Source: Austropuccinia psidii (lineage: Eukaryota; Basidiomycota; Pucciniomycetes; Pucciniales; Sphaerophragmiaceae). From it: a stretch of DNA of 64,000 nt. Each line of letters opens with the position of its first letter. The first letter of the stretch is position 1. Under the pieces are notes generated by a model. That model ran no database searches and was not told the DNA's origin. It saw only the letters and a list, made by a program, of their open reading frames with translations. Location of the stretch: contig JALGQZ010000013.1 in assembly GCA_023105745.1 (NCBI GenBank), forward strand, positions 18,823,105 to 18,887,104, read 5' to 3'. The position numbers and the translations under genes were made by a program. Below, piece by piece: positions 20,928-32,221 of this stretch.

Positions 20928-21949
20928 CACCAGGTGGGTGAAAGGGGACTGGTATATGTGAAAAAATGCCAGCTTGGAGTTTGAGTGTTGAGAAACCATG
21001 ACTGTATGATTGAAGAACCTTTTTTTGAGATGTGAAACTGTATTTTTGTATCCAACACATCTATTTGAATAAATACAGGTGCAAACACCTGTATTGAGGA
21101 CAGGCCAGTATTTGGTGAATCCTGTATTTGATTTCTTCCTCTATTGAGCTGTATTGAGGTTTGAAACTGTATTTGGTGAATCTTCCATTAAACCCCTTGC
21201 TGATTAGGTGTTGGAAGGGTTTCCATTAGTAATTAATGGTAATTCCCTGCCTGTCTCCATGGCCGTGACAATTACATAGTAAAATGGCATAAAAAGGCTG
21301 AATACAGCAAAATGTGCAAAAGTGGGTAAAAATGTTCAAAATGCACAAAACTGTATTTAAATATAAAAAAGCCAAATACAGGTTTTTTTGGCTTTATTTT
21401 CCCTGTTGAATTCAAAATACCTAGGAGTGCCCAAAAGGAAAGACTTCCCAAGAAAGGGTGGTGTGGGAACTCCTTTTGGTGTGGGATGAAATAAGGGAGT
21501 ACCGTGGGGGGAAATTATTGGTAAGTCTCTTTTGAATTTCAGAATTGTCCAATAACCATGGGTGCTAAGGTTTATAAGCTTCCCCTCTAAATAATACTGA
21601 ATAGTCAGCCTACAGAGAATCACAAAATAAAATAAGATTTGTGGCTTTAACAGATAGAGAAGACTCATCTGAAGTCTCTAAATCAGACCTATCAATAACA
21701 CTACAGTAAAAACTCTGATTTAAAAATAGAATATGTGATAAAATAAAGAGTAAGGTTTTTTTGTTATTTTGAAAGAAGTACTAATAATATTTTTTCTGGT
21801 TTTTTGTTATTTTAATAAAACTAATAAGAATATTTCCTTTTGTGTTTTATGTTGATTATAATTTTTTTTATATTAATACTAATAATGAAACTACTGGATA
21901 TTCTTCTTTTGAACTTTTCAATGTTTAGTTTATATCACTACTTCTTTTC

Positions 21950-22310
21950 CTTTAATAATACTAGGCTTGTGAGAAAAGCTATGGAGCTTTTAACTAACGC
22001 TATACTACTATTTTATTTAATAATACTAAGATAATGAGCTTTTTCACTCTGGTTATACTACTACTATTGAATATTATTAAGCCACTGAGCATGGATACTG
22101 AGATTTTACTATGCTTATACTACTATTCTGCAACAATACTATCCTATTGAGAAAGGAGACCAAGCTTTTACTATGTTTGTACTACTATTCTTCAACAATA
22201 CTAAGCTACTGAGCAAGGCTACTGAGCTTTTACTATGCTTATACTACTATTATTCAACAATAATAAGCTACTGAGCAAGGCTACTGAGCTTTTACTACTA
22301 AAGCACTACT
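21950..22310. repeat. 62-bp tandem repeat inside the A LTR
   Basis: About six units of roughly 62 bp follow the pattern AAGCTACTGAGC, GCTTTTACTATGC, TATACTACTATT, CAACAATA. The last two units (from about 22198) are nearly identical and the earlier ones are more diverged. The array lies downstream of the TATA box in the element's direction, so it would be in the transcribed leader. Small plus-strand frames here have no independent support. Confidence 0.75.
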
Positions 22311-22403
22311 ACTTGAGATATCCTGCTAGTTCAGGGATGGTTGTGATCCTGGATAGTGGAAAATTGTTCCTTGATGATGGAAAATTGAGCAAGAGAGGAC
22401 CTC

Positions 22404-22411
22404 TATTTATA
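22404..22411 (-). promoter_or_regulatory. TATA box of the A LTR promoter
   Basis: The minus strand reads CTATAAATAGAGG, a textbook TATA box about 150 bp from the inferred LTR start. It would start transcription around 22370-22380, running left through the tandem repeat toward gag. Its identical copy is at 38809-38816. Confidence 0.6.
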
Positions 22412-22558
22412 GATTTTGGGCCTCCATAGAGCTTCTCAAAACAGGGTACTTAGAAAAAAACATAGCTGAGAGGTTCTAGCTGGTGAGAAGTGTAGCTTTG
22501 GTGTAGCAACATGACATGGGCTCCAAGTTCTGACCAGTGAGATTAAGTTGTCATGTCA

Positions 22559-23200
22559 ATTGGTAATTATAGGTATGTACCATGAATTAATTTTATTTCT
22601 GACCAATCAAATGTGGTTCTGATAAGTCTTGAATAGTTTGTGGTTTTTACTTGAAGGGATTAGTCAGCTGCTGTGCAATTGTTGTCCATATTGATGTACA
22701 GCTTATGGGTTAGGTTAAATTAATTCTTTTATTAGAAAATATTGTCTATTTTCTTCCAAAAAGATTTTAGTCTTCTGTTTTGGTTTCTTATTCTTCTTGG
22801 AACTTTCACAAACAATAATTTTGAAATTTTCTTCAATGTGGCTTGAACCAGCTACATGACCAATCCAGAGGTGAATAGCTCCTTCTTGTCAACTGAGACA
22901 GGAAGGATTTCTGTTTTAGTCCGCAAGTCTAAGTGTTTCCATAGCACTACTTTCCTTTGCAGTTCTCTACAAATCTTCAAAAATATTGGAAACATTGAAT
23001 TATATTTTTTATTTATTCTTCTGGTAAGCTTGAAACTGATAAAAATGGTATGGAATACCACACCAGATGATTATGAAGGGGCCAACTGGGCCCCAGATAG
23101 TGAAATAACCATAAAAGGCCAGGAAAGATTAAATGGCAATTCCCCAATAATTATTGATATGTCCAGAGTTCCATATCTTGGATATGCCATGGATATGCCA
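22559..23200. other. Unassigned 640-bp stretch between LTR A and element D
   Basis: It matches none of the LTR families in the window. A 118-codon plus-strand frame (22856-23212) and a 70-codon minus-strand frame (23061-22852) are open, but neither resembles a family I know. The A end and the D LTR truncation point on either side are both uncertain. It could be an old insertion or single-copy sequence. Confidence 0.4.
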
Positions 23201-24293
23201 TATGTAGTTTAAAGAGGGTGAATTGCCATGGTTGTGACAACCAGTTATTAATATGCCATTTGAAATTCTACATAGAAATAAGTAAAAACTTCAAAAATTC
23301 ATCCAACATGCAATTCTTAAATAATATTTCTGAACTGTTGAGGACCGATGGAGGAAGGTATTATCCATATAAAAGCTAAAAATTATCATGAATTCACAAT
23401 CAAAATTCAAAATCTTCCTTCCTGTCAATTTTTGATGATTCCATGTGAAACACTGAATCTTCAAATATCCACAGAAAATACAATCTGTGATCAAATTTCC
23501 AATAAAATTAATAAAATTCATAAAGTAATTATTATTTGAAAATAAGTCACATAAAATGCCCTATTTAGGTAATTATGATAATCATATGGGACAACCAGGG
23601 AGGTAATCAATTCCCCAAATAGGATTAGTTTTTTTACCCACCCTTTTTCTAGTTTGCTCACAGCACACCTCTGTGAGCAGTTTTTGACTTAACAGAGGCC
23701 TCCAATTCCCTTTTTATGAAAATCATCTTATTAGTACTATCAAGTAAGTATTACTTTAACCCTTTTGTCAATTGTTTTAATTCTTTAAGAATGAATAAAA
23801 AAGATGTGAAATAATAGAAATCTAATATTTAAAATCCTATTCAACTATTTTATTGTTTCATTACTGTTATACTACAATTTTGAGTGTTTCAATCCACAAT
23901 TTATCCATGAAATAACTATACAAATTTCAATCAAGGTATTATTGGAGCTTTAGTGAGTGTTTCCACTTAATTATTAAGTTTTTTCTCTACTAAAGCTTTT
24001 ATTCAAGAATTACTCATATAAATATTCTAGAAAGACATAGTTATACATTAAAAGAATGTATATTAGTCTAATTAGAAGTTTTTATTATTAAATACTTCTT
24101 GTAATTGATTCTTGTAGACAATTAATACTTATGTTTCTAATTGCTAGTAATTTCTGACAAGTAAAAGAAACAATTAAGTAATTAATTAATGAATTGTGGT
24201 CAAATTAAATTTATTTATTATATTTCATAAGAAAAGTCATGGTACTCTTGAGTAATAGGAATATGATTAAGGATTTCATAGATAAATTGTACA
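23200..24293 (+). repeat. 5' LTR of D, truncated, copy 1
   Basis: From about 23220 it aligns with the 3' LTR from about 30300 (shared TTCTACATAGAAATAAG, TTATCCATATAAAA, AACACTGAATCT). It ends TTTCATAGATAAATTGTACA at 24293. The first 800 bp of the LTR are absent. Divergence from the 3' LTR is far greater than in B, so D is old. Confidence 0.7.
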
Positions 24294-24709
24294 TTTGGGG
24301 GCCTGGGAAAAAATTTGAACCTTGAAAATTTGATTGACATATTTTTAAACTCTAAAATGAATTAATTTATTTTTTTTTCTTTTATTTCAAACTAAAATAT
24401 TTTTATTTTTGAAATTGTCTTTTAAATATTCTTCTTGCAGTAGTTTGGATTCATTTTATATTGTTTTACACATGAATTTTTCATATTCAAAAGCTTATAA
24501 AATTCTTCTTTGGGTTAATATGAGTTTATTTTTAATCCAAATTCTTAAATTTTATTTCATTTTTCTTTAAAAAGAACAATTATTAATTTTTAAAAGATAA
24601 GAAATCTATATGAAAAAATCCTAAATATTTTTTAAAAGTAGAAATTTTTTTTCTATTATCAATTTTGGCTCTATTAACTTGAATCAACTGAATTGAAGCT
24701 GATGATAAG
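24294..24709 (+). other. PBS-like block and leader of D, copy 1
   Basis: TTTGGGGGCCTGGG follows the LTR end directly. The rest is AT-rich leader without a usable ORF, ending in a weak 3' splice site (GATGATAAG) before the first second-frame exon. Confidence 0.5.
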
Positions 24710-25623
24710 TTCAGTAAGAGAGATATTATCATTCCAGAATCTGAAGAAAACATTGAAGTTCAAACTTGTAAAACAGGCACTTTATTTAAGACAGAGCTAC
24801 CCAAACCACCACCAAGAGCTGTGTGTTATTGGTTTTTATTCTTAGTTTTTGCTTAAATTGACATAAAAATTATTCATACCAGAAATGGAAGCAACTGTTC
24901 AGTACACCCAGATGGATCTGAGAAAGAAAGAGCCGAAAAATGGCCAGACCTAGTGGGCCCTCCTCAAGAAATACAAATTGGGAGGATGCCAGAGTTTCCC
25001 TAGTTCCATATGGTCTGTACCAATAACCTTTTACATTAACTCTCAGCATAAACTTATTGAGGGTCATTTATAAGGGTTGAAAAACTTCCAAGTGAAAGCC
25101 ATAGAATTAGATCTGTTCCAGTACAAAAACCGGTACAGAGAAGCCAAGGAAGAGGAATGGGAAATCAGTCCAAGCCTTTTGCAGGGGGTCATCAGCTCCT
25201 ACTTACACATCAAGAGCATTCTGGGTGAGGAGAACACCATAGAACCCTTAGGAAGATGGGTTCCCTTGCCTTGCAAAAACAAGGTAAAAAAAGAAGAACC
25301 ACAGTCTTTTATCCATAGACTAAGGGAAAGAACTGGAAATTACTCTAGCTTTTAAGAAAGAAGGACAAGTAGTGTCAATAAGCTCCAAACCAGCTCCAGA
25401 ACATTCCAAATACATGCCCAAAGGACTTCAGATGAAACAGGGATGTCCTAAGAACAATCAAGGAGAGGGAAAATGCAAATATAATTGGCACAGCCCTTAC
25501 CCACAAGGTTAAAGTATTCCCAAATAGAAACCTTCATTTGTGGACAGTGTGTTCAATATGACCAGAACCGATATGGAGTTCACATCCAAGCAACAAGAAA
25601 GGAGGAACAAGACTTTTCCATAA
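24710..25623 (+). pseudogene. Second-frame accessory gene relic of D, copy 1
   Basis: The proposed layout matches B: exon 24710-24820 (acidic, IIPESEENIEVQT), intron GT-AG 24821-24882 (62 nt), exon 24883-25012 (MEAT, QMDL, GRMPEFP), intron 25013-25074 (62 nt), then the long exon. In the long exon, LKNFQ, EEEWEISPSL, SYLHIKS and later SVFNMTRTDMEF and QQERRNKTFP align with B in order. A net frameshift near 25300 and several stops (the last TAA at 25621) show decay. The Gag-Pol ATG of B is ATT here. Confidence 0.6.
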
Positions 25624-25732
25624 AAATAAATAGATGGAATTAAATATAATCAGTATATGATGTATTTAAAATTTAACAAAGTTGAAACAGAATTAAAGAA
25701 ATTACCATCCAATGTCAATTACCTAAGAAAAA

Positions 25733-26740
25733 ATGACAGAACCTTCACTGAATGTTGTAAAGTTACAAATGCCAGACTTGACTCAAGTTTCCAACACATG
25801 GGACAGAATTGACAGTAAATTTCAAGTACAAAGTGATGAATTAGAAAGTCTTTCAATCAATAACCTTGATTACAAACTTCAAACTCTGAAAGATATTTTC
25901 TTAGTAATAGTTGATAAAACCAATCTATTTGCCACAAACCTTACAAGAAGTGAAAGTGAAAGGCAGAAAGTAAAGAAAGAAATAGTTTCCCATGTGAACA
26001 AGTTCCCATATGCCCACACATCCCACACTTTGAATGAAGAAAAACTGTCTTTGAAAGCAAGTTTTACCCCTTTTGTATGAGAAAATATAATCTCTCAAAG
26101 CAATCTTCCCCAACTAGAAGAATGGCAAACAATATCTGTTGAATGTGAATATAACCATATTTAGTTCATCAGAACAATTTATATACTTCAGGAAGATTTT
26201 CATATTTCTGATGAATTGCTCATGGGAAAATGACAGTCCTTTTTTACCAGAAATTCAAAGATATGGTATTGCAAGATTAGACAAGAACCTGAAAAACATT
26301 TTTGGATTTGGTGAAAATCTGAAATAATTACAAAGTGGGATAACAGCTACTGGAGATTTAAATTGGAAAATTCCTTTGAGAGTTCCATTTTTAAATCAGA
26401 AGGTAAACTCCTTACTTGGTTCCTCAGACAGAAAGAAAGATTTTCTTCTTCAAAACCATCATATGTCTGACTCAATAATTAATATGAAAATATTAAGAAA
26501 ATCTGGAGGAGAACCAGAACATGCTATCAACTCCAGATGTGTAGAACCCTGTTCAAAAGAGGACTATACCTTGCAAAGAAGGATATTATTACTAGAAAAG
26601 GATTTGGCAAAATATGCACTAGAATACCTATGTAGTCCAAAATAATAACAAATCCTTCTAAGGAGTATAAAATACCCTAAAGAACTTTCTTGAAGTGTAA
26701 TAAATGTGGGAGTACCTCACATGTGGCCAACACCCGTACC
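25733..26740 (+). pseudogene. Gag relic of D, copy 1
   Basis: The frame 25733-26080 keeps a helical coiled-coil-like region (LDYKLQTLKDI, SESERQKVKKEI). The Gag core follows in broken frames (FHISDELL about 26200; MKILRKSGGEPEHAINSRC, and VEPCSKEDY). The zinc knuckle at 26696-26737 reads CNKCGSTSHVANTR; its last Cys has become Arg (CGT). No continuous Gag could be made. Confidence 0.7.
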
Positions 26741-27960
26741 AAAATCACTAAAATTACTGAAGTTCAAGTCATTGGAAAAATTCATTGTGCTGAAGAGAAA
26801 GATGAATCTGACCAAGATTATACAATATCAGATGAGAAAAAAGCAAATTAATATCCTATTGAAAACATTTCAGATTTCTTTTAAGTCCCTGAAGTCCACA
26901 CTCACTTTACACAATATAGTGAAGATTGCTACAACCTCATCAATATCCAGGAGGCCAGAATGTGTAAGAAGAAACCTGCGAAAGGCAAAGGTCAAAATGC
27001 TGGAGAATCTTTTATTACATCAATCCCAATGAATAATGTTGAAGCCAAAGTCTATTTAGACACAGGAGCAGTTTGAGCTTAGGTAGGAAAAGAAAACATT
27101 CAAGTCATACTTCTTTCATAGAAAAACATTTATTACAAATAGAAGGTGTGCAATTTATTATTGCAAGTAATAATCTGTAACTTTTGGGCAGTTATCAAAG
27201 GAAACACCTGAAATAGTTTATAGTTCTGGCCAGCTCACTATATACAATCTGTGATCAAAAGAAAGTATTTCAGATGACACAAGAAAGAATTTGAGCCTAT
27301 TGGAAGATAAGGGAAGATCTTACAGAAGCACCTTTACTCCTTATACCAGACTGAAATATACCTTTTAAATTTTACATTGATGCACCTGAAGATAGATTAG
27401 GGGCAGCCCTGCATCAATTCCAAATTATTAAGGAAAAACCCACATAAGGACCAGTTTGTTATATCTCAAGTCAAAAACAACTAACAGAAGCCAGATTTGG
27501 TGCAACCAAGATTGAATGCTTATTTGTTGTATTGCCACTTGATAAACTAAACTATTATGTTTAAGGAAGTTATTCTAAGGTGATATCTGACTTTGATGCA
27601 GTAAAATCACTTCTGAAGATGAAAACACCCAACAGGAACATGTTGAGATGGCAAATTGCCAGTAAATAATATAGAGGAAACATTAAAATAGCTCATAAAG
27701 CTGGAAATATTACCAAGAATGTCTATGTAGCTATCATGCCTGAATGGGCCAATACAATGAATAACCCAGCTTCCTTTCCTTCAGAGGTAAAATCACATAT
27801 CACAATTGAACGCATTAACATATCTTATATTGGGACTAAATCCTTTGAAGAAGTCAGAGAGTCATGTAAGCAAGAGAATGATTGCCATATCTTGTCATCC
27901 TTACTGGAAAAAAACTCCAAAGACACACCTTTGGTCAGTTCACTGGATGAAATATTGAAA
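26741..27960 (+). pseudogene. Protease-RNase H relic of D with internal deletion of the reverse transcriptase, copy 1
   Basis: The protease active site LDTGA is at 27056-27070 and is followed by a TGA. At about 27185 the sequence jumps from the segment equivalent to B residue 800 (MHPLG) straight to B residue about 1190 ([11 protein letters not shown]). About 1.2 kb holding all reverse transcriptase motifs, including YIDD, is lost. RNase H follows (FYIDAPEDRLGAALHQ; ISDFDAVKSLL), with stops. TTGGG/TGGGC at the junction may be microhomology. Confidence 0.75.
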
Positions 27961-28770
27961 ATTACTATTGTGAAGGAAGATTTCATTTATTTGATGGCAT
28001 AATCTACCACAGAACCAAGTATTCTTGTGTAATGACATTGGGGATTAGATTGCTTGTTAACACGATTCCTCATTAATTTTATGAAAGTATATATTCTGGA
28101 CACTTATCAGAAGACAGAACACTTGAAAAAGTCAAAAAATGTTCATTGTAGCTATCTTGGAGCAAAACGATTATCGAATATTGCACTACTTGTGACAGAT
28201 GCCAAAAGGAAAACAGAAGTACATCAAAGAAATTTGAACTTATTCTCCACAATCAACAACCAAAATCACCTAGGGGAGTTTTCCACATGGATTGGGTCAC
28301 AGTCTTTTCTCTGAGTGGTGCAAAAATTCATAATGCTTTTTTAGTCATTTTTGACAGATACAGAAAAACTCTCATATTCTTACCATTCCATAAAGATGAT
28401 ACAGCAAATGATACAGCTCTTCTTCTTTGGAATAGGGTTATTCCTCTTAGAGGATTATTTAACAATATCATAAGTGACAGAAACCATAAGTTCACATCTG
28501 CACTTTGGACCAATATTCATAGATTGTCTGGCGCCAAGTTATCACTTTCTACAGCCTACCAACCTCAAACTGATGGGCTAGTAGATAGAATTATTCAACA
28601 TTAAAAACAAATGTTGAAGGGATTTGGTCCTCATGGCTTATAGTTTAAATACTCAGATGGACTTACCCCTTATTGGTGCACTTTCATTCCTGCATTAGAA
28701 CTGGCATAACAGAAAGAATTTAATTCTTCTACAGGTCATACTTCTTTTATATTTTTGAAAAATGATGTAA
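27961..28770 (+). pseudogene. Integrase relic of D, copy 1
   Basis: Zinc-binding remnants ([21 protein letters not shown]) lead into the core frame 28287-28604. There MDWVT and IISDRNHKF keep the first two catalytic Asp residues, but QPQTDGLVDR has Asp in place of the catalytic Glu. A stop follows at 28602. It is unlikely to be active. Confidence 0.75.
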
Positions 28771-28789
28771 TAAAAGAGTCCCAGCAGAC

Positions 28790-29311
28790 ACACTGAGGAA
28801 ATATCTAATTGGAATCCATCCTACAGCTTCCAGATTTAGGATTATGCTTGAAGAAGTAAAAAACCATGCAAAACAAAGAATTAATGAACCTTTTAACTAT
28901 GCAAAAAATATGTGGGACAAGATTTATAAAGTGCCATACTTAAAAGCAGGGGACTTAGTTCTAGTTTCAACCTTGAACTTCAATAATATCAAAAACCCAA
29001 AGAAGCTCAAATATTCTTATTTAGGACCTTTTTTATTCTTGCCTTAAATGGAACCAATGCATTTCAAGTGAAATTGAGTGGTGAATTGGAAAACAAATGC
29101 CCCACCTTTTCAGTAATCCTGATTGAGCCTCAGGAACCCAATTCCTTCAACTGTATCACCAGTGGAACAGAATGAAGACAAAAAGATAAATCAAGTCATT
29201 AATGAAAGTAGACTTAGCAGTAAAAAGAAAAGAGAATATCTTTTCAGTTATAGAAACACATTACAGCAATATGAATTTCTGGCACAAACATACATACCTG
29301 ACTTGGCTTGA
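28790..29311 (+). pseudogene. GPY/F module and chromodomain relic of D, copy 1
   Basis: [18 protein letters not shown] and LGPF mark the integrase tail at 28844-29047. The frame 29123-29311 keeps NESRLSSKKKREYLFSYRN and EFLAQTYIPD, a decayed chromodomain like that of B (residues 1864-1917). The Trp of the DEW position has been lost. Confidence 0.65.
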
Positions 29312-29500
29312 AATTTGAGAATATTTATTCATGAAAGAAGGCCACAAGCCTGAATATTCCTATGAATTTTCTTTAAGTTACTTAATCTGAGTAATATAAA
29401 GATGTTGGACAGTGGAAATTACCCCCCTTTGGCACCTTTTTCTTCTCTAATATCATTGATAAAATTGTATTACAATTTTATTCTTTTGTGGTAGAGAATT

Positions 29501-31423
29501 TGGGCCTTGACATATTTTTCACATACACCAATATCCCACAAGAAATTTTGAATTAACTTCCAAACTATGAAAAACACATAAGTCATGCATATATCAAAAT
29601 TTCATCAATTATTATTTAAGAAAAGATGAATAACTTCTTTGTGAGCAATCCAGTTGATTTATTTAATGGCAGATTTGGAATCCCAAAAAAATTGAGATAT
29701 GGTAGCTCCATCGAGTAAATAAGCTTAAATGTAATCTATGAGATTGTGATATATATAAAATACTTCAATAAAAAATCTTCAACAACACATACAAGAATTT
29801 TGAAAGCTTTTGTTTTTCTCATCTTCCTGCCAAAATAATGGGAAAGTGAGAAATTCCATGTTACATATACACTAAAAATAGCCTAATGTGCTTTTTTACT
29901 ACTTAATATGACTGTATTATTACATAAAGCTTTCATAAACCCATAGTGGATATTGGTCTTGCAGCCTCAAGTACCACTTTTGATTTAAAAACACCCAAGT
30001 ATGGCAAAAGACATCAAAGAGATCCGGGGTACCCAACCACAGTGGCCTCTGAGGCCTGTTTAGCTTTAAAGATTGGATCCATGGCTGGAAATAAACCAAT
30101 TAGTATACTAAAGCATTTTGGGAACTTTGGTACAAACTTAAAGTCCCATTGAAGCATAATAAAATATCAAATGAGCTGCTATTTCAAGGTGACAAGGAGG
30201 TAAATAACGACTCTTCCCCCGGAACCATGTCAATTAGTCATGATTTTAGATGGATAAATCTCAAATGATTAATTAAAACACTTTTGGACCAGCATAAATG
30301 CATTTTCCCCATCACAACCAGGTATTACTAGGCTATTTTCTATTCTACATAGAAATAAGGTAAAAACTTCAAAACTTGATTCAAAGTAAAATTCAAACCA
30401 AATCTTTCAGTATCATTCAGGACCAATTGAGAAATTTTTTATCCATATAAAAACGTCAAAAAATCATACCCTCATAATTAAAATTAAAGGTTTTACTTAC
30501 AGTCCACTTTGGATGATTCTACATCAAACACTGAATCTCCAAAAATTCACATAAAATACAACTTTTGATCATATCCAATGACAGTGATAACTTTGAGATT
30601 TTGATTATTTTTTTGAAATAAAATCAAATTCACAGTTTTTACCTCTTTATTTCTTAACCATAAGTGGCTTGGTAGTCACGTAAAATGACTTAATTAATTA
30701 TGATAATCTCATGTGAAAACAAGTTATGTAAACAATTATCCAAAGAGGACCAATTTTTTATCACTAAGTCCCTATTCAGTTTGACCCCTGGTATTCCTCT
30801 GTGGCCTGTTGTTTACTTGAAACAGGCCTACTCTTGCTGTTTTTTTCCAACTCATCTTCTTATCCAATTATACAATTAATACCAACAAGTATTGGTTTAA
30901 TCCTTTTCTTGAGTTCTTCAATTATTTCAAAATAAATAATGATAATGTAAAATGAAAGAAACACACCATTTGAAAGAGTATCAAATCTTCTTTGACCTAC
31001 TGTTATAATACAATTTGGATGCTTTAAATACACACTTTATCTGTCAAATAACTCTACCAATTCTTATAAAGGTTTTATTGGAGTATGAGTGAGTTTTTTT
31101 ACTTAATAAACAAAGTCTCTCTCACTTAGTAGTTCTCATCAAGAATCCTATCTATACTTATTCTTGAAAATAGTAACTATACATTAAAATAATTTATATT
31201 AATTTAAAGAGAAGTTTGTATCATTAAATGGTTTTAATTCTTTCCTGTAGAAAATTACTGCCTACTGTTATAATAACTAGTAATTTTTAAAACAAAGAAA
31301 TATCTTAATAATTAATTATTCAATTGTGGTTATAATAAAAATATTTATTATTTTTCATAACAATAGTCATAGTAATCTTTCTTAATAGTAATATTATCAA
31401 GAGTTTTATAGACACATCTTGCA
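29501..31423 (+). repeat. 3' LTR of D, copy 1 (1923 bp)
   Basis: It begins TGGGCCTTGACATAT after the GTGGTAGAGAAT tract and ends TAGACACATCTTGCA. It is in the same family and nearly the same length as LTR E (1921 bp without R), which lies in the opposite orientation 0.8 kb away. Small frames such as 29946-30152 are not conserved as proteins. Confidence 0.75.
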
Positions 31424-31739
31424 GACTGTTTGATATTGAAAAGTTGTAGATTACATTACACCATGTTACAGAAAGCCTGAATCAGTAAAGCTCTTAACTT
31501 GTAAAATAGAACAGCCGCTTTTTCAACCCTTTTTCATTTTTTCCCTGAGTTTATTCATCTAGTATAATTTTATTTAATATTTTATTTTATTTCAACCTGG
31601 TAGTAAATACTTATAGTAAGAAAGCAGTCAATGGAATCTATTTTCTCACCTGTGAATGGATATTTGGTGGTAATATCCTACATTCGTTTATCTCTGTTTC
31701 TGTAAGTTTGAAGCTCTGAATAACAAGTTACTTGATTTT
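31424..31739. other. Unassigned spacer, copy 1
   Basis: This 316 bp between LTR D and LTR fragment F matches nothing else in the window except its duplicate at 47833-48148. No ORF or signal seen. Confidence 0.4.
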
Positions 31740-32221
31740 TGTGAGTTTTTTCTATCAAAATTGTCATAATAGTAACAAATATTCAGAGTACTATGACTTT
31801 CCTCAGTAGAAAAAATTAGAAAATTAAATTAAAAAAACACAAATTAATATAATTATAAAAATTAATAATAAAAGAAAGAATCAAATCCTTTTTAAGTAAT
31901 TCAATAATAAAACAAGCTCAAAAATTATGAGGAATTAAAATTAGTCAATTATTACTATAGTCACTTACAGTCAAAAGAATAAGAACTATAAAAGATCTTA
32001 ATGAGGCAACAATATTAGTAAAATAGTAATAATATTTATGCACTTACAAATGATGAAAATCTTATTTATGGAAGGACTATCACACACAATGTGAAGAGAT
32101 AAGTCTGATAGAGCAATTTTATATAAGAAAAACTAATACTAGATAAAAAAATATAGAAGTTCATAGAAAACTGACTTATAATATTTATATAATACAATAA
32201 GTCAAACAATAACAGTTATTA
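31740..32221 (-). repeat. LTR F, gag-side fragment, copy 1
   Basis: It aligns with the first 480 bp of the B LTR (shared GAGTACTATGACT, CCTCAGTAGAAAAA, AACAGTTATTA). It starts TGTGAG at 31740 and stops where LTR E begins. In copy 2 a B/E-type LTR resumes after E at 51995, so E probably inserted into F. Confidence 0.55.

Larger units (their letters stand above)
20928..22558 (-). repeat. 5' LTR of element A, copy 1, segment distal to gag
   Basis: This continues the LTR interrupted at 9924. The full LTR would be about 2010 bp. The distal end is set at the CA of TTGTCATGTCA (22558), giving a TGACATGAC start in the element's direction. That end is a best guess because the partner LTR is not in the window. 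It contains a TATA box and a 62-bp tandem repeat. Confidence 0.6.
23200..31423 (+). mobile_element. Element D, copy 1: decayed Ty3/gypsy element with reverse transcriptase deleted
   Basis: D runs on the plus strand: truncated 5' LTR (to 24293), PBS-like block, leader, second-frame exons, Gag, protease fragment, RNase H, integrase, chromodomain region, polypurine tract and full 3' LTR (29501-31423). Gene order and residues follow element B, but it belongs to a distinct subfamily with a 1923-bp LTR. The reverse transcriptase is missing entirely, so it could only move with enzymes supplied in trans. Many stops and frameshifts also exist. Confidence 0.85.

Noticed and set aside
21890..22310. Possible CRISPR-like array of regularly spaced repeats
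   Set aside because: Units are contiguous and degenerate without distinct spacers, inside a eukaryotic LTR. It is an ordinary minisatellite.
22856..23212. 118-codon plus-strand ORF, possible small host protein
   Set aside because: No recognisable domain, biased AT-rich composition, and only its duplicate at 39261-39617 supports it.
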